64,000 bases of DNA from Halalkaliarchaeum desulfuricum (GCF_002952775.1 NZ_CP025066.1:3162001-3226000); one strand, 5' to 3'; positions 7,908-17,579 are shown, counted from the stretch's first letter. Numbers and translations: made by a program. The notes: generated from the sequence alone by a model not told the origin.

Positions 7908-9127
7908 CAGAGCGCGGATCGAACGCCGGCGTCGAAGAGGACTCCGGGGGCATGGGGAACGAACCGACCGACAGCTCCGCGTTCGGCAACCGACTCTCCG
8001 AGCGTGCGGCGACCCTCTCCGAGTCGGGTATCCGTCGGTACTTCGAACTCGCCGAAGAGCGGGATGACGTCATCTCGCTGGGTGTCGGCGAGCCCGACGT
8101 CTCCGCGCCGTGGGGCGCCCGGGTCGCCGCCATCGAGTCGCTGGAGCGCGGGCGCACCTCCTACACCGCCAACCGGGGACTCCTGGAACTGCGCGAACGG
8201 GTCGCCGAGTACCTGACCAGATGGGGGCTGTCGTACGACCCCGGCGAGGAGCTACTCGTCACGACGGGCGCCAGCGAGGCGGTCGATCTCGCGTTGCGCG
8301 CGCTCGTGGATCCGGGTGACGTCGTCGCCGTCCACCAGCCGACGTACATCTCCTACGGACCTGGCGTCGAGCTCGCCGGCGGCGAGATGCTCCCGGTACC
8401 GACGCGGGCGGCCGACGAGTTCGCGCTCACCCCCGAAGTGCTCTCGGCGGCGGGCGCCGAGGAGGCCGACGTGCTGGTGCTGTGTTATCCGAACAACCCG
8501 ACCGGGGCGACGATGAGCCGCGAACAGCTCGCGCGGGTGGCGGCGTTCTGTCGGGAGCACGACCTGCTCGTGGTGAGCGACGAGATCTACGCTGCGCTCA
8601 CCTACGACGGGGGACACGCCTCGATCGCGTCGTTTTCGGGGATGCGCGAGCGGACGCTGGTGGTCAACGGCTTCTCGAAGGCGTACGCCATGACCGGCCT
8701 GCGGCTGGGGTTCGCGGCGGGTCCGCCGGAGATCGTCGACGCGATGACGCGGATCCACCAGTACACGATGCTGTCGGCGCCGACGACCGCACAGTACGCC
8801 GCACTCGAGGCGCTGTCGAGTTGTGGAGACGAGGTCGACCGGATGCGTCGGGAGTACGACCGTCGCCGGCGCTACGTCCACAGCCGGTTCGAGGAGATGG
8901 GGATGGACTGTTTCGAGCCGACCGGCGCCTTCTACGCGTTCCCCGACTGCGGGGAGGACGACGAGGCGTTCGCGGAGGCGCTGCTCGAAGAACAGGGGGT
9001 CGCCGTCGTGCCCGGCCGGGTGTTCGGCGCCGGCGGCGAGGGACATCTGCGGGTCTCGTATGCGACGGGGATGAACGAACTGAAAACCGCGATGAATCGG
9101 ATCGAAACGTTCCTCGTCAGTCGCTGA
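7904..9127 (+). CDS. Pyridoxal-phosphate aminotransferase, class I/II
   Basis: A 407-residue fold-type I aminotransferase. Visible are the YTANRGLLELRE substrate-entry motif, CYPNNPTGAT with the PLP-binding Asn, VVSDEIYAALTYDG with the Asp/Tyr that hold the cofactor, and the Schiff-base lysine in NGFSKAYAMTGLRLG. Sequence alone suggests an aspartate/alanine-type or aromatic aminotransferase; the exact donor is not determined. A non-conserved acidic leader of about 35 residues precedes the fold, so initiation within it is possible, but the ATGA overlap with the Lrp regulator supports 7904. Confidence 0.93.
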   Translation: MTERGSNAGVEEDSGGMGNEPTDSSAFGNRLSERAATLSESGIRRYFELAEERDDVISLGVGEPDVSAPWGARVAAIESLERGRTSYTANRGLLELRERVAEYLTRWGLSYDPGEELLVTTGASEAVDLALRALVDPGDVVAVHQPTYISYGPGVELAGGEMLPVPTRAADEFALTPEVLSAAGAEEADVLVLCYPNNPTGATMSREQLARVAAFCREHDLLVVSDEIYAALTYDGGHASIASFSGMRERTLVVNGFSKAYAMTGLRLGFAAGPPEIVDAMTRIHQYTMLSAPTTAQYAALEALSSCGDEVDRMRREYDRRRRYVHSRFEEMGMDCFEPTGAFYAFPDCGEDDEAFAEALLEEQGVAVVPGRVFGAGGEGHLRVSYATGMNELKTAMNRIETFLVSR

Positions 9128-9169
9128 TAGTTCTTTGCCGGCCGTTTCCGCTGTGTGTTCGACCTGCGC

Positions 9170-9766
9170 TCACTCCTCGAACGGATCGACGTCGGCGTCG
9201 CGTTCGAGATCTCGGAAGACGCCGACGAACTCCTCGTGGTCGCCGAAGGAGTCGAGGGTCTCCCCGAGTTCCGAACGCAGCTGTTCGAGCTCCCGTTCGA
9301 GCTGCTGATACTCCTTGCTGTCCTCGAGTTCGGCGGAGCCCTTCTCCGACTCCAGTAGCGCCTTCTTCGAGGCAAGCGCGTACAGTTTTTGGACGCCCTC
9401 GTCGTAGCTGCTCCGCGTCAGCAGTGATTCGACTGTTTCGTACAGCTCCTCTTTCGCGACCGGCTTGACCAGGTAGTCGTCGAACCCCATCTCCACGATG
9501 TCGAAATCAGGTTCGACGGCGGTCACCATCGCGATCCGGCAGTCGAGGCCTCGCCCCCGGATCTCCTCGAGCACCTCGTCGCCCGAGACGCCGGGCATCC
9601 GGCGGTCGAGCAGGACGATGTCGATTTCCTCGTCGAGTTCGTCGAGCGCTTCCTGTCCGCCGTAGGCGGTGCGCACGCGGTAGTCACTCGAAAGCCACGC
9701 GGCGTACAGATCCGCAAGATCGGGCTCGTCCTCGACGATGAGCACGAGCGGGGCTTCCTCACTCAT
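9170..9766 (-). CDS. HalX-domain response regulator
   Basis: A 198-residue two-component receiver: DE at residues 12-13, the phospho-acceptor in IVLLDRRMPGVSGDE (about Asp54), the conserved Thr in AMVTAVEPDF and Lys in YLVKPV. It is followed by a C-terminal HalX coiled-coil domain (YALASKKALLE through ELEQLRSEL). HalX regulators are specific to haloarchaea and may act through partners rather than direct DNA binding. No histidine kinase is adjacent, so this is an orphan regulator. Confidence 0.93.
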   Translation of the reverse strand: MSEEAPLVLIVEDEPDLADLYAAWLSSDYRVRTAYGGQEALDELDEEIDIVLLDRRMPGVSGDEVLEEIRGRGLDCRIAMVTAVEPDFDIVEMGFDDYLVKPVAKEELYETVESLLTRSSYDEGVQKLYALASKKALLESEKGSAELEDSKEYQQLERELEQLRSELGETLDSFGDHEEFVGVFRDLERDADVDPFEE

Positions 9767-9869
9767 AATCTGTCCTCGAGGTGTACACGTTCTTCATGCA
9801 ACCGGAGGGCATATGAAAATACCTCTTCGAATCCGCGTGGTCGGCGGCACAGATCATCGCCGGCAGCGA

Positions 9870-11066
9870 TCATTTCGTCGCCCCCGTGGCGTCGAGAGGC
9901 CGACTGTTACGTCCTGACGGTTCCCGCTGGCTCTCGCGCTCGTCGCCTTCGATCGCGGTGACGGTCAACCGCCGTGCCTCGATGTCCTCGATTACGGCAC
10001 CCCAGCCGCCCACCGAGACCGACTCGAGGCTCCCGACGCCGGGCTCGGTGGCGTGTTCGGATCCGTCTGTACCATCCGTCCGTTCGAGATACACCGTCAC
10101 CTGCCCTGCGAGATGACTCAACGGGATGTCTCGACCGGTCGAGTCACCGACGTACGCGAGGTCACGCAAAATTCCCTCGACGGTCATCGACCGTCCGGTT
10201 TCGGTGGCGTAGCCCTCGACGCGGACGGTTATCTCTGCTCCCTCCGCCAGCAACGGCTCGCACTCCCGGACGAACCGACGGATGTCGGTGTAGGAAATCG
10301 GGGGTTCGATGTTCCGGTCGTCGTAGACGACGGGCCACACCTCCCACAGGCAGGTCCTGAAGTACCAGTGGAACACATACGAGAGGGTATGGTCGTCGAC
10401 CAGGACGCCGTACTCGTTCAGGGACTCGCGGTGCGGAGAAAAGCAGGTGACCGTCCGGTCGACGAGCGCGAGAAACGGCGTCGGGAGCTGTCGGTGGCGG
10501 ATTTCGGTGACTGCGCCGTCGAACCGCTCCTCGTCCGGCAGCGCGGTGGCGCCCTCCCCGCGTCCGGTGTGGATCGACACTTTCACCAGCGCGCCCGACT
10601 CGTGGGCGGACCGGAGTGCCGGTTCGAGCTCCTCGTACCCGTCGGGGGTCACGGCGACCTGCACCTCGTTTTCCGCCTCCGAGACGAGGCGCGTGGCGCG
10701 ATCGAACACCGTGTCGAACCGCTTTACGATGCTGACACGGTGCTCCTCGAGATCGGGCTGTTCCCACCGGTTTTCGATCTCTTCGGCGGCGGTCGCGAGG
10801 CGGTCCGCCCGATTGCGGAGGTCCTCGAGCACGTCGTCGGGATTACACGCCTGGGCTCTGAGACGCTCCTGATCGTACGTCTCGACGTAGCCACGTTCCT
10901 CGAGGTCGCCGAGGACGTCGTAGATACGGGCGCTGGGGACGTCACAGGCGTCGGCTACCTCAGTCGCGCTCGCGGAGCCGAGCCGCAGGAGGGCCGTGTA
11001 GGCGTCTGCCTGATACTGCGACAGGCCCGCCTCCTCGAGCGCGCGGCGCAAGTCAGCGGTGTCCAT
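9870..11066 (-). CDS. TrmB family transcriptional regulator
   Basis: A 398-residue regulator with the TrmB N-terminal winged helix (LSQYQADAYTALLRLGSASATEVADACDVP, about residues 15-44, then RIYDVLGDLEERGYVE), a short coiled coil and the C-terminal TrmB sugar-binding-type domain. TrmB proteins control sugar transport and central carbon metabolism and respond to sugars (family knowledge). No sugar transporter is adjacent, so it may act globally. A TATA-like box GATTAACC about 25 nt before the ATG fits leaderless expression. Confidence 0.9.
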   Translation of the reverse strand: MDTADLRRALEEAGLSQYQADAYTALLRLGSASATEVADACDVPSARIYDVLGDLEERGYVETYDQERLRAQACNPDDVLEDLRNRADRLATAAEEIENRWEQPDLEEHRVSIVKRFDTVFDRATRLVSEAENEVQVAVTPDGYEELEPALRSAHESGALVKVSIHTGRGEGATALPDEERFDGAVTEIRHRQLPTPFLALVDRTVTCFSPHRESLNEYGVLVDDHTLSYVFHWYFRTCLWEVWPVVYDDRNIEPPISYTDIRRFVRECEPLLAEGAEITVRVEGYATETGRSMTVEGILRDLAYVGDSTGRDIPLSHLAGQVTVYLERTDGTDGSEHATEPGVGSLESVSVGGWGAVIEDIEARRLTVTAIEGDERESQREPSGRNSRPLDATGATK

Positions 11067-11099
11067 ACTCGCCGTTGTGGGCCGGAGAGGGTTAATCCT

Positions 11100-12596
11100 T
11101 TACCGGTCCGGGCTGTAATTCGGCGCTTCGTCGGTGATCATCACGTCGTGCGGGTGGCCTTCGGTCTGTCCTGCAGTCGAGACACGGACGAACCGTGCCT
11201 CCGTTTTGACCTGCGGGATCGTCTCCGCGCCGACGTAGCCCATCCCCGACCGCATCCCGCCGACCAGCTGGTAGAGTTCGGAAGCAAGCGTCCCCTTGTA
11301 CGGTGTCGCTGCCTCGACCCCCTCGGGGACGAACTCCTCGTCGTCCTCCGCGTCCTTGAGGTAGCGGTCGCCGCCGCCGGATTTCATCGCGCCGACCGAT
11401 CCCATCCCGCGGTACTGCTTGTACTTCTTGCCGTTCATCGTGATGATCCGACCGGGCGCCTCCTCGGTGCCCGCGAAGTAGGAGCCGAGCATCACGGCGT
11501 CGGCGCCGGCGGCGATCGCCTTGATCGCGTCCCCGGAGTACCGGATCCCGCCGTCGGCGATCACCGGGGTGTCGTGGCGGGCTGCGACGTCGGCAACCTC
11601 GGCGACTGCGGTGATCTGGGGCATCCCCGCCCCCGACACCACGCGGGTGGTGCAGATCGAGCCCGGCCCGATGCCGACCTTCACGCCGTCCGCGAAGTCG
11701 ACGCAGGCTTCGGCGGCCTCGCGGGTTCCGATGTTGCCGACGACGACGTCGGCGTCGACCTCGGCTTTGATCTCCCGGGCAGTGTCGAGCACGTTGAGGT
11801 TGTGTGCGTGGGCACAGTCGATGAAGATCACGTCCACCTCTGCCTCGTCGGCCGCGCGGGCCCGCTCGGCGTCGAACGGGCCGACTGCGGCGCCCACCCG
11901 GAGCCGGCCGTCCTCGTCGCGGGCGGCGTGTTCGTGTTCGCGCCGCTGGAGGATCCCCTGCATCGTCACCAGCCCGACGAGCCGGTTCTGCTCGTCGACG
12001 ATCGGGACGCGCTCGATCTTGTAGTCGTACATGAGTTCCAGCGCCTCTCTGGCGGTGACGTCCTCGCCGGCGGTGATCACCTCGTCGGTCATCGCCTCCC
12101 GGACGGCGTCTGACTCGCCGACCTCCAGGTACGGCCGGATGTCGGTGCCGGAGATGATCCCGAGCACGGTGTCGTCCTCGTCGACGATCGGGGCGCCCGA
12201 GACGCCCTCCCGCTCCATCATCTCGTCGACCTCGCGGACCGTCTGATCGGGACGCGCAGTGACGACGTTCTCTCGCCGGATCACCAGCTCGTGGGCCCGT
12301 TTGACGCGCTGGATCTCCTCGACCATCTCGTCGTCGGTCATGTTCCGGTGGAGCACGCCGAGCCCGCCCTCGCGGGCCATCGCGATCGCGAGTTCGCTTT
12401 CAGTCACCGTGTCCATCGCCGCCGACAGGACGGGCACGTTCACCTCGACGTTCTTCGAGACCCGGGTGCTCACGTCTGCCTCGTCCGGTTCGACCCGGCT
12501 CTCTGCGGGTCGAAGCAGCACGTCGTCGAACGTCAGTGCCTCCGGAACGCGGAGTTTCTCCGAGAAGGGTTCGCCGCCGGAAACGTCTCTCTCCAT
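11100..12596 (-). CDS. guaB: IMP dehydrogenase
   Basis: A 498-residue IMP dehydrogenase, oxidising IMP to XMP with NAD+ in GMP synthesis. The (beta/alpha)8 barrel is split by two CBS domains (about residues 110-230). The catalytic loop [13 protein letters not shown] carries the nucleophilic Cys, and the IMP site includes [20 protein letters not shown] and [11 protein letters not shown]. The frame extends 49 codons further upstream, but the chosen ATG matches the family N-terminus ([13 protein letters not shown] follows). It ends 34 bp before the TrmB gene on the same strand. Confidence 0.97.
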   Translation of the reverse strand: MERDVSGGEPFSEKLRVPEALTFDDVLLRPAESRVEPDEADVSTRVSKNVEVNVPVLSAAMDTVTESELAIAMAREGGLGVLHRNMTDDEMVEEIQRVKRAHELVIRRENVVTARPDQTVREVDEMMEREGVSGAPIVDEDDTVLGIISGTDIRPYLEVGESDAVREAMTDEVITAGEDVTAREALELMYDYKIERVPIVDEQNRLVGLVTMQGILQRREHEHAARDEDGRLRVGAAVGPFDAERARAADEAEVDVIFIDCAHAHNLNVLDTAREIKAEVDADVVVGNIGTREAAEACVDFADGVKVGIGPGSICTTRVVSGAGMPQITAVAEVADVAARHDTPVIADGGIRYSGDAIKAIAAGADAVMLGSYFAGTEEAPGRIITMNGKKYKQYRGMGSVGAMKSGGGDRYLKDAEDDEEFVPEGVEAATPYKGTLASELYQLVGGMRSGMGYVGAETIPQVKTEARFVRVSTAGQTEGHPHDVMITDEAPNYSPDR

Positions 12597-12685
12597 GTAA
12601 GTCGTCGAGGTGGGAGGTGGAAAAGCGTGTCGCAACGCCCACGATTGTCCCCCGTTCGGTCGCGTTCTCGGCGAATCTGCAGGGT

Positions 12686-12697
12686 GATTTATGTATC
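12686..12697 (+). promoter_or_regulatory. TATA-like box deciding the VOC gene start
   Basis: GATTTATGTATC lies 25-30 nt upstream of a GTG at 12718. The alternative ATG at 12691 is inside this box and could not be on a transcript started from it, so the GTG is favoured as a leaderless start. Confidence 0.55.
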
Positions 12698-12717
12698 CTC
12701 CTTGCGAACCGGCGCCC

Positions 12718-13083
12718 GTGTCAGGAATCGTTTTCTTTGCCACGGAGCGCCACGATGCCGTCGTCGACTTTTATACCCAGACCGTCGGCGCGGTCGTCTG
12801 GCTGGAACAACCCGACTGCACGATCCTCGAGTATACGGCCGGGGCAGGGGACGACGCGTTCCGGTTCGCCTTCTGTTCCCGGGACCGAACCGACGACTGC
12901 GGGATCTTGACGTTCGTGTACGACTCTCGGGAGGCCGTCGACCGGATGCACGACCGGGTCGGCGACGCCGCCCTGGAACAGCCCCACGAGAACGAGCGCT
13001 ACCGGATCTACCAGTTCTTCGCAGAGGATCCGGACGGGCGGACCGCGGAGTTCCAGACGTTCCTTCACGACGTCAGGTGGTAG
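12718..13083 (+). CDS. VOC-family (glyoxalase/bleomycin resistance) protein
   Basis: A 121-residue single vicinal-oxygen-chelate module: GIVFFATERHDAVVDFYTQTVGA opens the first beta-alpha-beta unit and IYQFFAEDPDGRTAEFQTF closes the second, with the acidic ligand in AEFQ. Such proteins act as dimers with a metal centre (lyases, dioxygenases or binding proteins); the substrate is unknown. GTG 12718 is preferred over ATG 12691, which adds nine residues (including Cys-Glu-Pro) outside the fold and overlaps the promoter. Confidence 0.82.
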   Translation: MSGIVFFATERHDAVVDFYTQTVGAVVWLEQPDCTILEYTAGAGDDAFRFAFCSRDRTDDCGILTFVYDSREAVDRMHDRVGDAALEQPHENERYRIYQFFAEDPDGRTAEFQTFLHDVRW

Positions 13084-13105
13084 CAATTGGCCCAACGACC
13101 AAGGG

Positions 13106-13375
13106 ATGTCAACGCCAACGTCGACACACGATGGAGCCGCGGACAAACAGATCCGAATCAGCGATCGGGTAAAGCGACGTCTCGATCGACATCGTCGAAA
13201 AGGGGAGTCGTACAACGACGTTCTGGAGCGGCTCCTTTCGCAGGATACCGACGCCGACTTCTCCGATGGGTTCGGAATGCTCTCGGATGAGGAAGCCGAC
13301 TGGATTCGCGAAAAGCGGGATGAAGCCAAAGAGAACCGAACGCGTCGGATGCGACGGCGCAGCGAGGAGACATGA
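13106..13375 (+). CDS. VapB-type antitoxin
   Basis: An 89-residue antitoxin: KQIRISDRVKRRLDRHRRKGESYNDVLERLL is the haloarchaeal VapB ribbon-helix-helix-type N-terminus, followed by an acidic, helical toxin-binding tail. Its TGA overlaps the ATG of the downstream PIN gene (ATGA), the standard antitoxin-toxin layout. The partner toxin has a large internal deletion (next entry), so this antitoxin appears to be an intact orphan kept after toxin loss. Confidence 0.85.
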   Translation: MSTPTSTHDGAADKQIRISDRVKRRLDRHRRKGESYNDVLERLLSQDTDADFSDGFGMLSDEEADWIREKRDEAKENRTRRMRRRSEET

Positions 13376-13536
13376 GAGTTCTCGACACGAATTTTTTGAT
13401 CGACTACCTCGACGGTGTCGACACACTCGTCGCCGCAGTCGGCCAGACGGTGGATGCACCGATCGTCTCGACGGACGGCGATCTCACACACGATGCGACG
13501 AAACGTGTCGTCCACGTCGAAGAATACCGCCGGTGA
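13372..13536 (+). pseudogene. VapC PIN toxin with internal deletion
   Basis: A 54-residue reading frame starting at the ATGA overlap. The first 15 residues, MRVLDTNFLIDYLDG, are a PIN-domain N-terminus with the first catalytic Asp. From about residue 29, APIVSTDGDLTHDATKRVVHVEEYR matches a PIN C-terminus with the final acidic residues. The 70-80 residues between them, including the middle catalytic acids and most of the fold, are missing although the frame is kept. PIN toxins are normally about 125-140 residues, so this cannot fold as an RNase. It was not disrupted by an insertion; a clean in-frame deletion is the simplest reading. Confidence 0.75.
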
Positions 13537-13540
13537 CCGT

Positions 13541-15088
13541 TCACGTCGGCTCGCGGGAGCTGGGTTCGTCGCGATCGAACGTCTCTCCGGCCGAATCCAG
13601 GTCGATCCACTCGAACCTCGACTGGGGCTCCCGTCGCTCCTGTAGCGCATCCTGGAGCCGATCGGTCAACTCTTCGCGAAGCCAGTCGGCGTCCCCGTCG
13701 TCGTAGTCGACGGCGGCCGCGCCGCTCCCGGTCAGCGAGAGTGTGCCGGCCGTGTCGGCGTGGACCGTCGCGATGTTCCATCGTCGCTGAAAGATCGTCC
13801 GGGTGTCGATCACGTTCTGGATCCGGTAGTACGGCACCGCCTTGATCTCCCGCCGCCAGAAGCCGTTGCGCGTGAGGAGGTGATCCTCGCCGAGCCAGTA
13901 CCCCCTGTGTTTCCACTTGAGGTGTGCCGCCGCCGGAACGAACACGAGCAAAGCGAGCACGTACAGCCAGGGCACGTCGAACCCGAGATACCGGTCGACG
14001 CCGTACGCGATCGCCGTCAGTACGCCGATCCCGATGCTGTACCGGAATGCGTACCGGCGTCGGGTGCGTCCCGGCGGTTGATGGAACTCGGGGGTACCGA
14101 ACTCCTCGACCTCGTTGGCCAGCCGGTAGATCCGGTCCGTCCGGGCGATCGGCACCGCGACCTGCTGGCCCCGACCTTCCCCGCCACCGCCGGGGGCGTA
14201 GCCGGCGGTCTCGATCACCAGCGTTGCGTAGCCGAACGTCCGCTTTAGCGGGTTGTCCTGGACCGTGATGGACTGTACCTTTTCGGAGGGGATCGAGCCG
14301 CTGAACCGGCGCAGCAATCCCCGCTCGTACCGGAACTCGTCACCCGAGCGGGTCAGACGGAAGCCGTAGTAGTTGGTCACCGCGATCGCGACCCCGAGCA
14401 GCCAGGAGGCGACGAACAGCCCGGCCACGACGAGCAGCCCAGTGACCGACAGCAACAGCGCCTCCGGCTGCGGGAGGAACTGCTGGAGCAATGGAAACGA
14501 CCCCGACGCGACGAACAACGCGAGCCCGAGCAGGCGCGGATCGAACGACAGCGCCCCGACGAGCCCCAGTTCGGTCGGCGTAATCGAGTACAGCTCGGTC
14601 TCCTCGACCGGCTCGGGATCGGCGTCGTCGACTCCGGGTTCGTCCGACTCTACCCGGCGCTTTCGCCGCTGGAGTTCCGACTGCAGTCGCTTTGCTTCCG
14701 CGGGGGAGACGTACCGGATCGACCCCTCCGTCGAACTGCCGCCGGCGGTTTCTAGGCTCACGGCGGCGATTCCGAGCAGCCGCTGGAGCACGTTCCGGCT
14801 GATATCGACGTTTTGAATCCGGCGATACGGGATCTCCCGCTCGCGGCGCGAGATCACGCCCGACCTGATGTCGAAGGTGTCGTCGGTGAACTCGTACTCG
14901 AAGCGCCGATAGTAGGCGATCTCGTACCCCACCGCGAGCAGGATCGCCCCGACTGCGAGGGGAACGACGACCGGGATCCCGGCGACGTCGCCTCCGGTGC
15001 CGGCGGCTACGACGAAGAACGCCGCGATCAGAAGGCTCGAGGCCTTCTGGAACGCTCGATACGGGATCGAAACCGGAGACAGCTTCAC
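13541..15088 (-). CDS. PH-domain membrane protein (YdbT-like, bPH2)
   Basis: A 515-residue membrane protein with two or three bPH2 repeats separated by paired transmembrane helices. Repeat hallmarks: YEFTDDTFDIRSGVISRREREIPYRRIQNVDIS near the N-terminus, GDEFRYERGLLRRFSGSIPSEKVQSITVQDN in the middle and DHLLTRNGFWRREIKAVPYYRIQNVIDTR near the C-terminus. It pairs with the smaller YdbS-like gene upstream, overlapping by GTGA. Function unknown; bacterial YdbS/YdbT sit in envelope-stress or export contexts. The GTG start is chosen because the upstream frame is only a shadow. Confidence 0.85.
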   Translation of the reverse strand: MKLSPVSIPYRAFQKASSLLIAAFFVVAAGTGGDVAGIPVVVPLAVGAILLAVGYEIAYYRRFEYEFTDDTFDIRSGVISRREREIPYRRIQNVDISRNVLQRLLGIAAVSLETAGGSSTEGSIRYVSPAEAKRLQSELQRRKRRVESDEPGVDDADPEPVEETELYSITPTELGLVGALSFDPRLLGLALFVASGSFPLLQQFLPQPEALLLSVTGLLVVAGLFVASWLLGVAIAVTNYYGFRLTRSGDEFRYERGLLRRFSGSIPSEKVQSITVQDNPLKRTFGYATLVIETAGYAPGGGGEGRGQQVAVPIARTDRIYRLANEVEEFGTPEFHQPPGRTRRRYAFRYSIGIGVLTAIAYGVDRYLGFDVPWLYVLALLVFVPAAAHLKWKHRGYWLGEDHLLTRNGFWRREIKAVPYYRIQNVIDTRTIFQRRWNIATVHADTAGTLSLTGSGAAAVDYDDGDADWLREELTDRLQDALQERREPQSRFEWIDLDSAGETFDRDEPSSREPT

Positions 15089-15543
15089 ACCGCGTCCTCC
15101 CCCTCGGCCCGGATCGCGAGCCGCTTCAATCGTTCGCGGAGCTGATCGGCTTTCTCGGGCGTCAGTCCGGGGATCCGGACGTCCGCTCCCCGTGAGCCGG
15201 CGGTGTAGACGACACAACTCGCCAGACCCGTGGCGCGCTCTATCGGCCCCCGGCGGGAGTCGACGTGCTGGATCCGAACCAGGGGAACGACGGTGCGGAC
15301 CTGGGTGATCACTCCCCGCTCGAGGTAAATGTCGTCCTCGCGGATCTCGTACCCCCACCGTCGGTAGCGGGCGACTGCGAAGACGATTCCCACGAGCAGC
15401 ACTGCTCCCGGAACGGCGGCCGCAACGTACTGTGACAGCCCGAAGTATACGTATCCGACACCGGTCGGGACCGCAGCGAGCGCAGCCAAAAGGAGCGAAC
15501 GGAGCGCCCAGACGAACTGTATCCGCGGATGTAGTCGATTCAT
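15085..15543 (-). CDS. PH-domain membrane protein (YdbS-like, bPH2)
   Basis: A 152-residue protein with two transmembrane helices (about residues 12-30 and 37-55) followed by one bPH2 domain: YEIREDDIYLERGVITQVRTVVPLVRIQHVDSRRGP. It is the small partner of the downstream multi-repeat protein, and their ends overlap at GTGA, so they should be made together. The ATG is chosen where family similarity begins; 27 upstream codons are left out. Confidence 0.85.
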   Translation of the reverse strand: MNRLHPRIQFVWALRSLLLAALAAVPTGVGYVYFGLSQYVAAAVPGAVLLVGIVFAVARYRRWGYEIREDDIYLERGVITQVRTVVPLVRIQHVDSRRGPIERATGLASCVVYTAGSRGADVRIPGLTPEKADQLRERLKRLAIRAEGEDAV

Positions 15544-15678
15544 CGCTTCTCCTCCGACTGGAGCGCTACGGACGTTCGACACATCGGTTGTTGGAAAGCG
15601 TTGCACGCGGACGCCTATAAGCATCCGCAGTACGCTCCGGGAAGGGATGGGGGGGTGATGGGGCTTTCCGTTCGTCGA

Positions 15679-16764
15679 TCAAACGCGCTCGTTTTCGGAG
15701 TCGAACACCGCCACGTCGGCCGGCCGGATCCGGACCTCGACTCGGGTTCCCCGCTCCGGCGGTCTCGCTGCACGTTCCGCGACGAGTTCCGCTCCGGTTT
15801 CGAGTTCGACAGTCACGTCGTACCGGCGTCCCACGTCGGCGACGCGGCGGACGACACCCTGGAGGGAGAGGACGTCGTCCTCGTCGCCACTGCCGTCGGT
15901 CACGCCGACAGTCATCGTCACGTCCTCGGGGCGGACGTGGCAGTCGACGGTTCCCGTGACTGTCCCCGGCTCGCACCCCTCGGGAAGTCGGGCGCTCTCC
16001 CCGCCGATCTCGATCGTGGGTGGGGTGCCGTCGGCCAGGGTCGCCGAAAGCGCGTTCGACCGACCGAGAAACGACGCGACGAACGGCGTCGGCGGCGACT
16101 CGTACAGCTCCCGTGGCGGTCCGATCCCGGCGACCCGACCGTCGTCCATAACGACGAGACGGTCCGCAAGCGACATCGCCTCTTCCTGGTCGTGGGTGAC
16201 AAGCAGCGTGGTCACCCCGGTTTCCGCCTGTATTCGGGCGATCTCCTCGCGGAGCCCGACCCGGAGGGATCGGTCCAGCGCCGAGAGGGGTTCATCGAGC
16301 AGCAGCACGTCCGGTTCGGGGGCGAGCGCCCGGGCGAGTTCGACGCGACGCTTCTGCCCGCCGCTCAACTCGCTGGGGTACGCCTCCCGCTGTTCCGGCA
16401 GGTCGACGAGTTCCAGGAACCGGGTAACGACTTCCTCGCGATGTCCCGGCGGAACGTCGCGGGCCTTCAGCCCGTATTCGACGTTCTCTTCGACCGTGAG
16501 GTGGGGAAAAAGCGTCGAGTGCTGGAAGACGATCCCGACCTGTCGAGCCTCGGGCGGATCGTCCGTGACGTCTGCTCCCCGCAGGCGGATCCGCCCGCCC
16601 GACGGCTGGACGTGACCCGCGACCGCCTGGACGATCGTCGTCTTGCCACAGCCGCTCGGACCGAGCACGGCGACCAGTTCGCCGGCCCCGACACCGATGG
16701 AGACGCCGTCGACGGCGAGCTCGTCGCCGTAGCGGTGCGTGAGGTCGTCGAGTTCGAGAATCAC
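15679..16764 (-). CDS. ABC transporter ATPase, tungstate/molybdate type
   Basis: A 361-residue ATPase: Walker A GPSGCGKTT (about residues 35-43), signature LSGGQKRRVELARAL, Walker B VLLLDEPLSALD and switch His in VTHDQEEAM, followed by a C-terminal regulatory beta domain of the TOBE/MOP kind. Third gene of an operon with the permease (ATGA overlap) and a WtpA-like binding protein, which together indicate an oxyanion (tungstate or molybdate) importer. The substrate is inferred from the binding protein. Confidence 0.88.
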   Translation of the reverse strand: MILELDDLTHRYGDELAVDGVSIGVGAGELVAVLGPSGCGKTTIVQAVAGHVQPSGGRIRLRGADVTDDPPEARQVGIVFQHSTLFPHLTVEENVEYGLKARDVPPGHREEVVTRFLELVDLPEQREAYPSELSGGQKRRVELARALAPEPDVLLLDEPLSALDRSLRVGLREEIARIQAETGVTTLLVTHDQEEAMSLADRLVVMDDGRVAGIGPPRELYESPPTPFVASFLGRSNALSATLADGTPPTIEIGGESARLPEGCEPGTVTGTVDCHVRPEDVTMTVGVTDGSGDEDDVLSLQGVVRRVADVGRRYDVTVELETGAELVAERAARPPERGTRVEVRIRPADVAVFDSENERV

Positions 16765-17579
16765 CGGTCGATCACCGTCGGCACGCGACCGAAGCGCTGG
16801 ACGAGCGCGAGCACGCCGAGCGTGATCGCAAACAGCGCGAGTGCAAGCGGGACGATCGCGTCGATCCCGCCGGCGATGAACTCCACCCAGATCCGGGTGG
16901 GCATTGTTCGCGGGTTGTACGCGACCATCATGGTGGCGCCGAATTCCCCGATCGCCCGCGCGAACGTGAGGATGATCCCCGCGAGGATCGCCCCACGGGC
17001 CAGCGGCAGCGAGACGTTCCAGAACGTCGACACCGGTCCGTACCCCAGCGACCGCGAGGCCTGCTCGACCCGGACGTCGATCGCGCCGAACCCGGCCCGG
17101 GCGGTGATGATGACGAACGGGGCGGCGACGAACAGCTGTGCGAGGATCACGCCTGCGAGACTATCGGTAAGCGGGATCCCCGCGGCGGCGGCCGCCGAAC
17201 CCAGGGGCGTAAACCGCCCGACTGCTGTCAGGATCATCGCGCCGCCGACGACCGGCGGGACGATCAGCGGCATGATCACCAGCGCCTCCACCAGCCGCTT
17301 GCCGGGGAACGACTTCCGGGCGAGGACGTACGCGAGTGGGACGCCGAGAACGGTCGCGATCGCGGTGGTGACCGGAGCAGTGAGAAGCGAGTTCCGGATC
17401 GCGAGCTGTGCCTCCGGCGTGGCCAGCCCCGAGAGCACGTCGGCGGTCCCGGTCCGGTAGAGGAACGTCACGAACGGCAACAGGAAGTACACGAGGATCA
17501 GCCCACCCAGCAGCGCGGGAACCAGCAGCTCGGGGACGCGGATCCCGCGCCACACCCGCGTTCGCCGTTCGAAGCTCAC
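16761..17579 (-). CDS. ABC transporter permease, tungstate/molybdate type
   Basis: A 272-residue inner-membrane permease with about six transmembrane helices. The EAA-type coupling motif is seen in EQASRSLGYGPVSTFWNVSLPLARGAI, which contacts the ATPase. The layout is that of ModB/WtpB permeases. Translation starts at a GTG that is the third copy of a tandemly repeated start-site sequence; two 11-codon mini-ORFs precede it, each overlapping the next start by GTGA. Confidence 0.88.
   Translation of the reverse strand: MSFERRTRVWRGIRVPELLVPALLGGLILVYFLLPFVTFLYRTGTADVLSGLATPEAQLAIRNSLLTAPVTTAIATVLGVPLAYVLARKSFPGKRLVEALVIMPLIVPPVVGGAMILTAVGRFTPLGSAAAAAGIPLTDSLAGVILAQLFVAAPFVIITARAGFGAIDVRVEQASRSLGYGPVSTFWNVSLPLARGAILAGIILTFARAIGEFGATMMVAYNPRTMPTRIWVEFIAGGIDAIVPLALALFAITLGVLALVQRFGRVPTVIDR

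Noticed and set aside
9155-9358. A 67-codon plus frame opposite the HalX gene
   Set aside because: Antisense shadow of the response regulator's coiled-coil domain.
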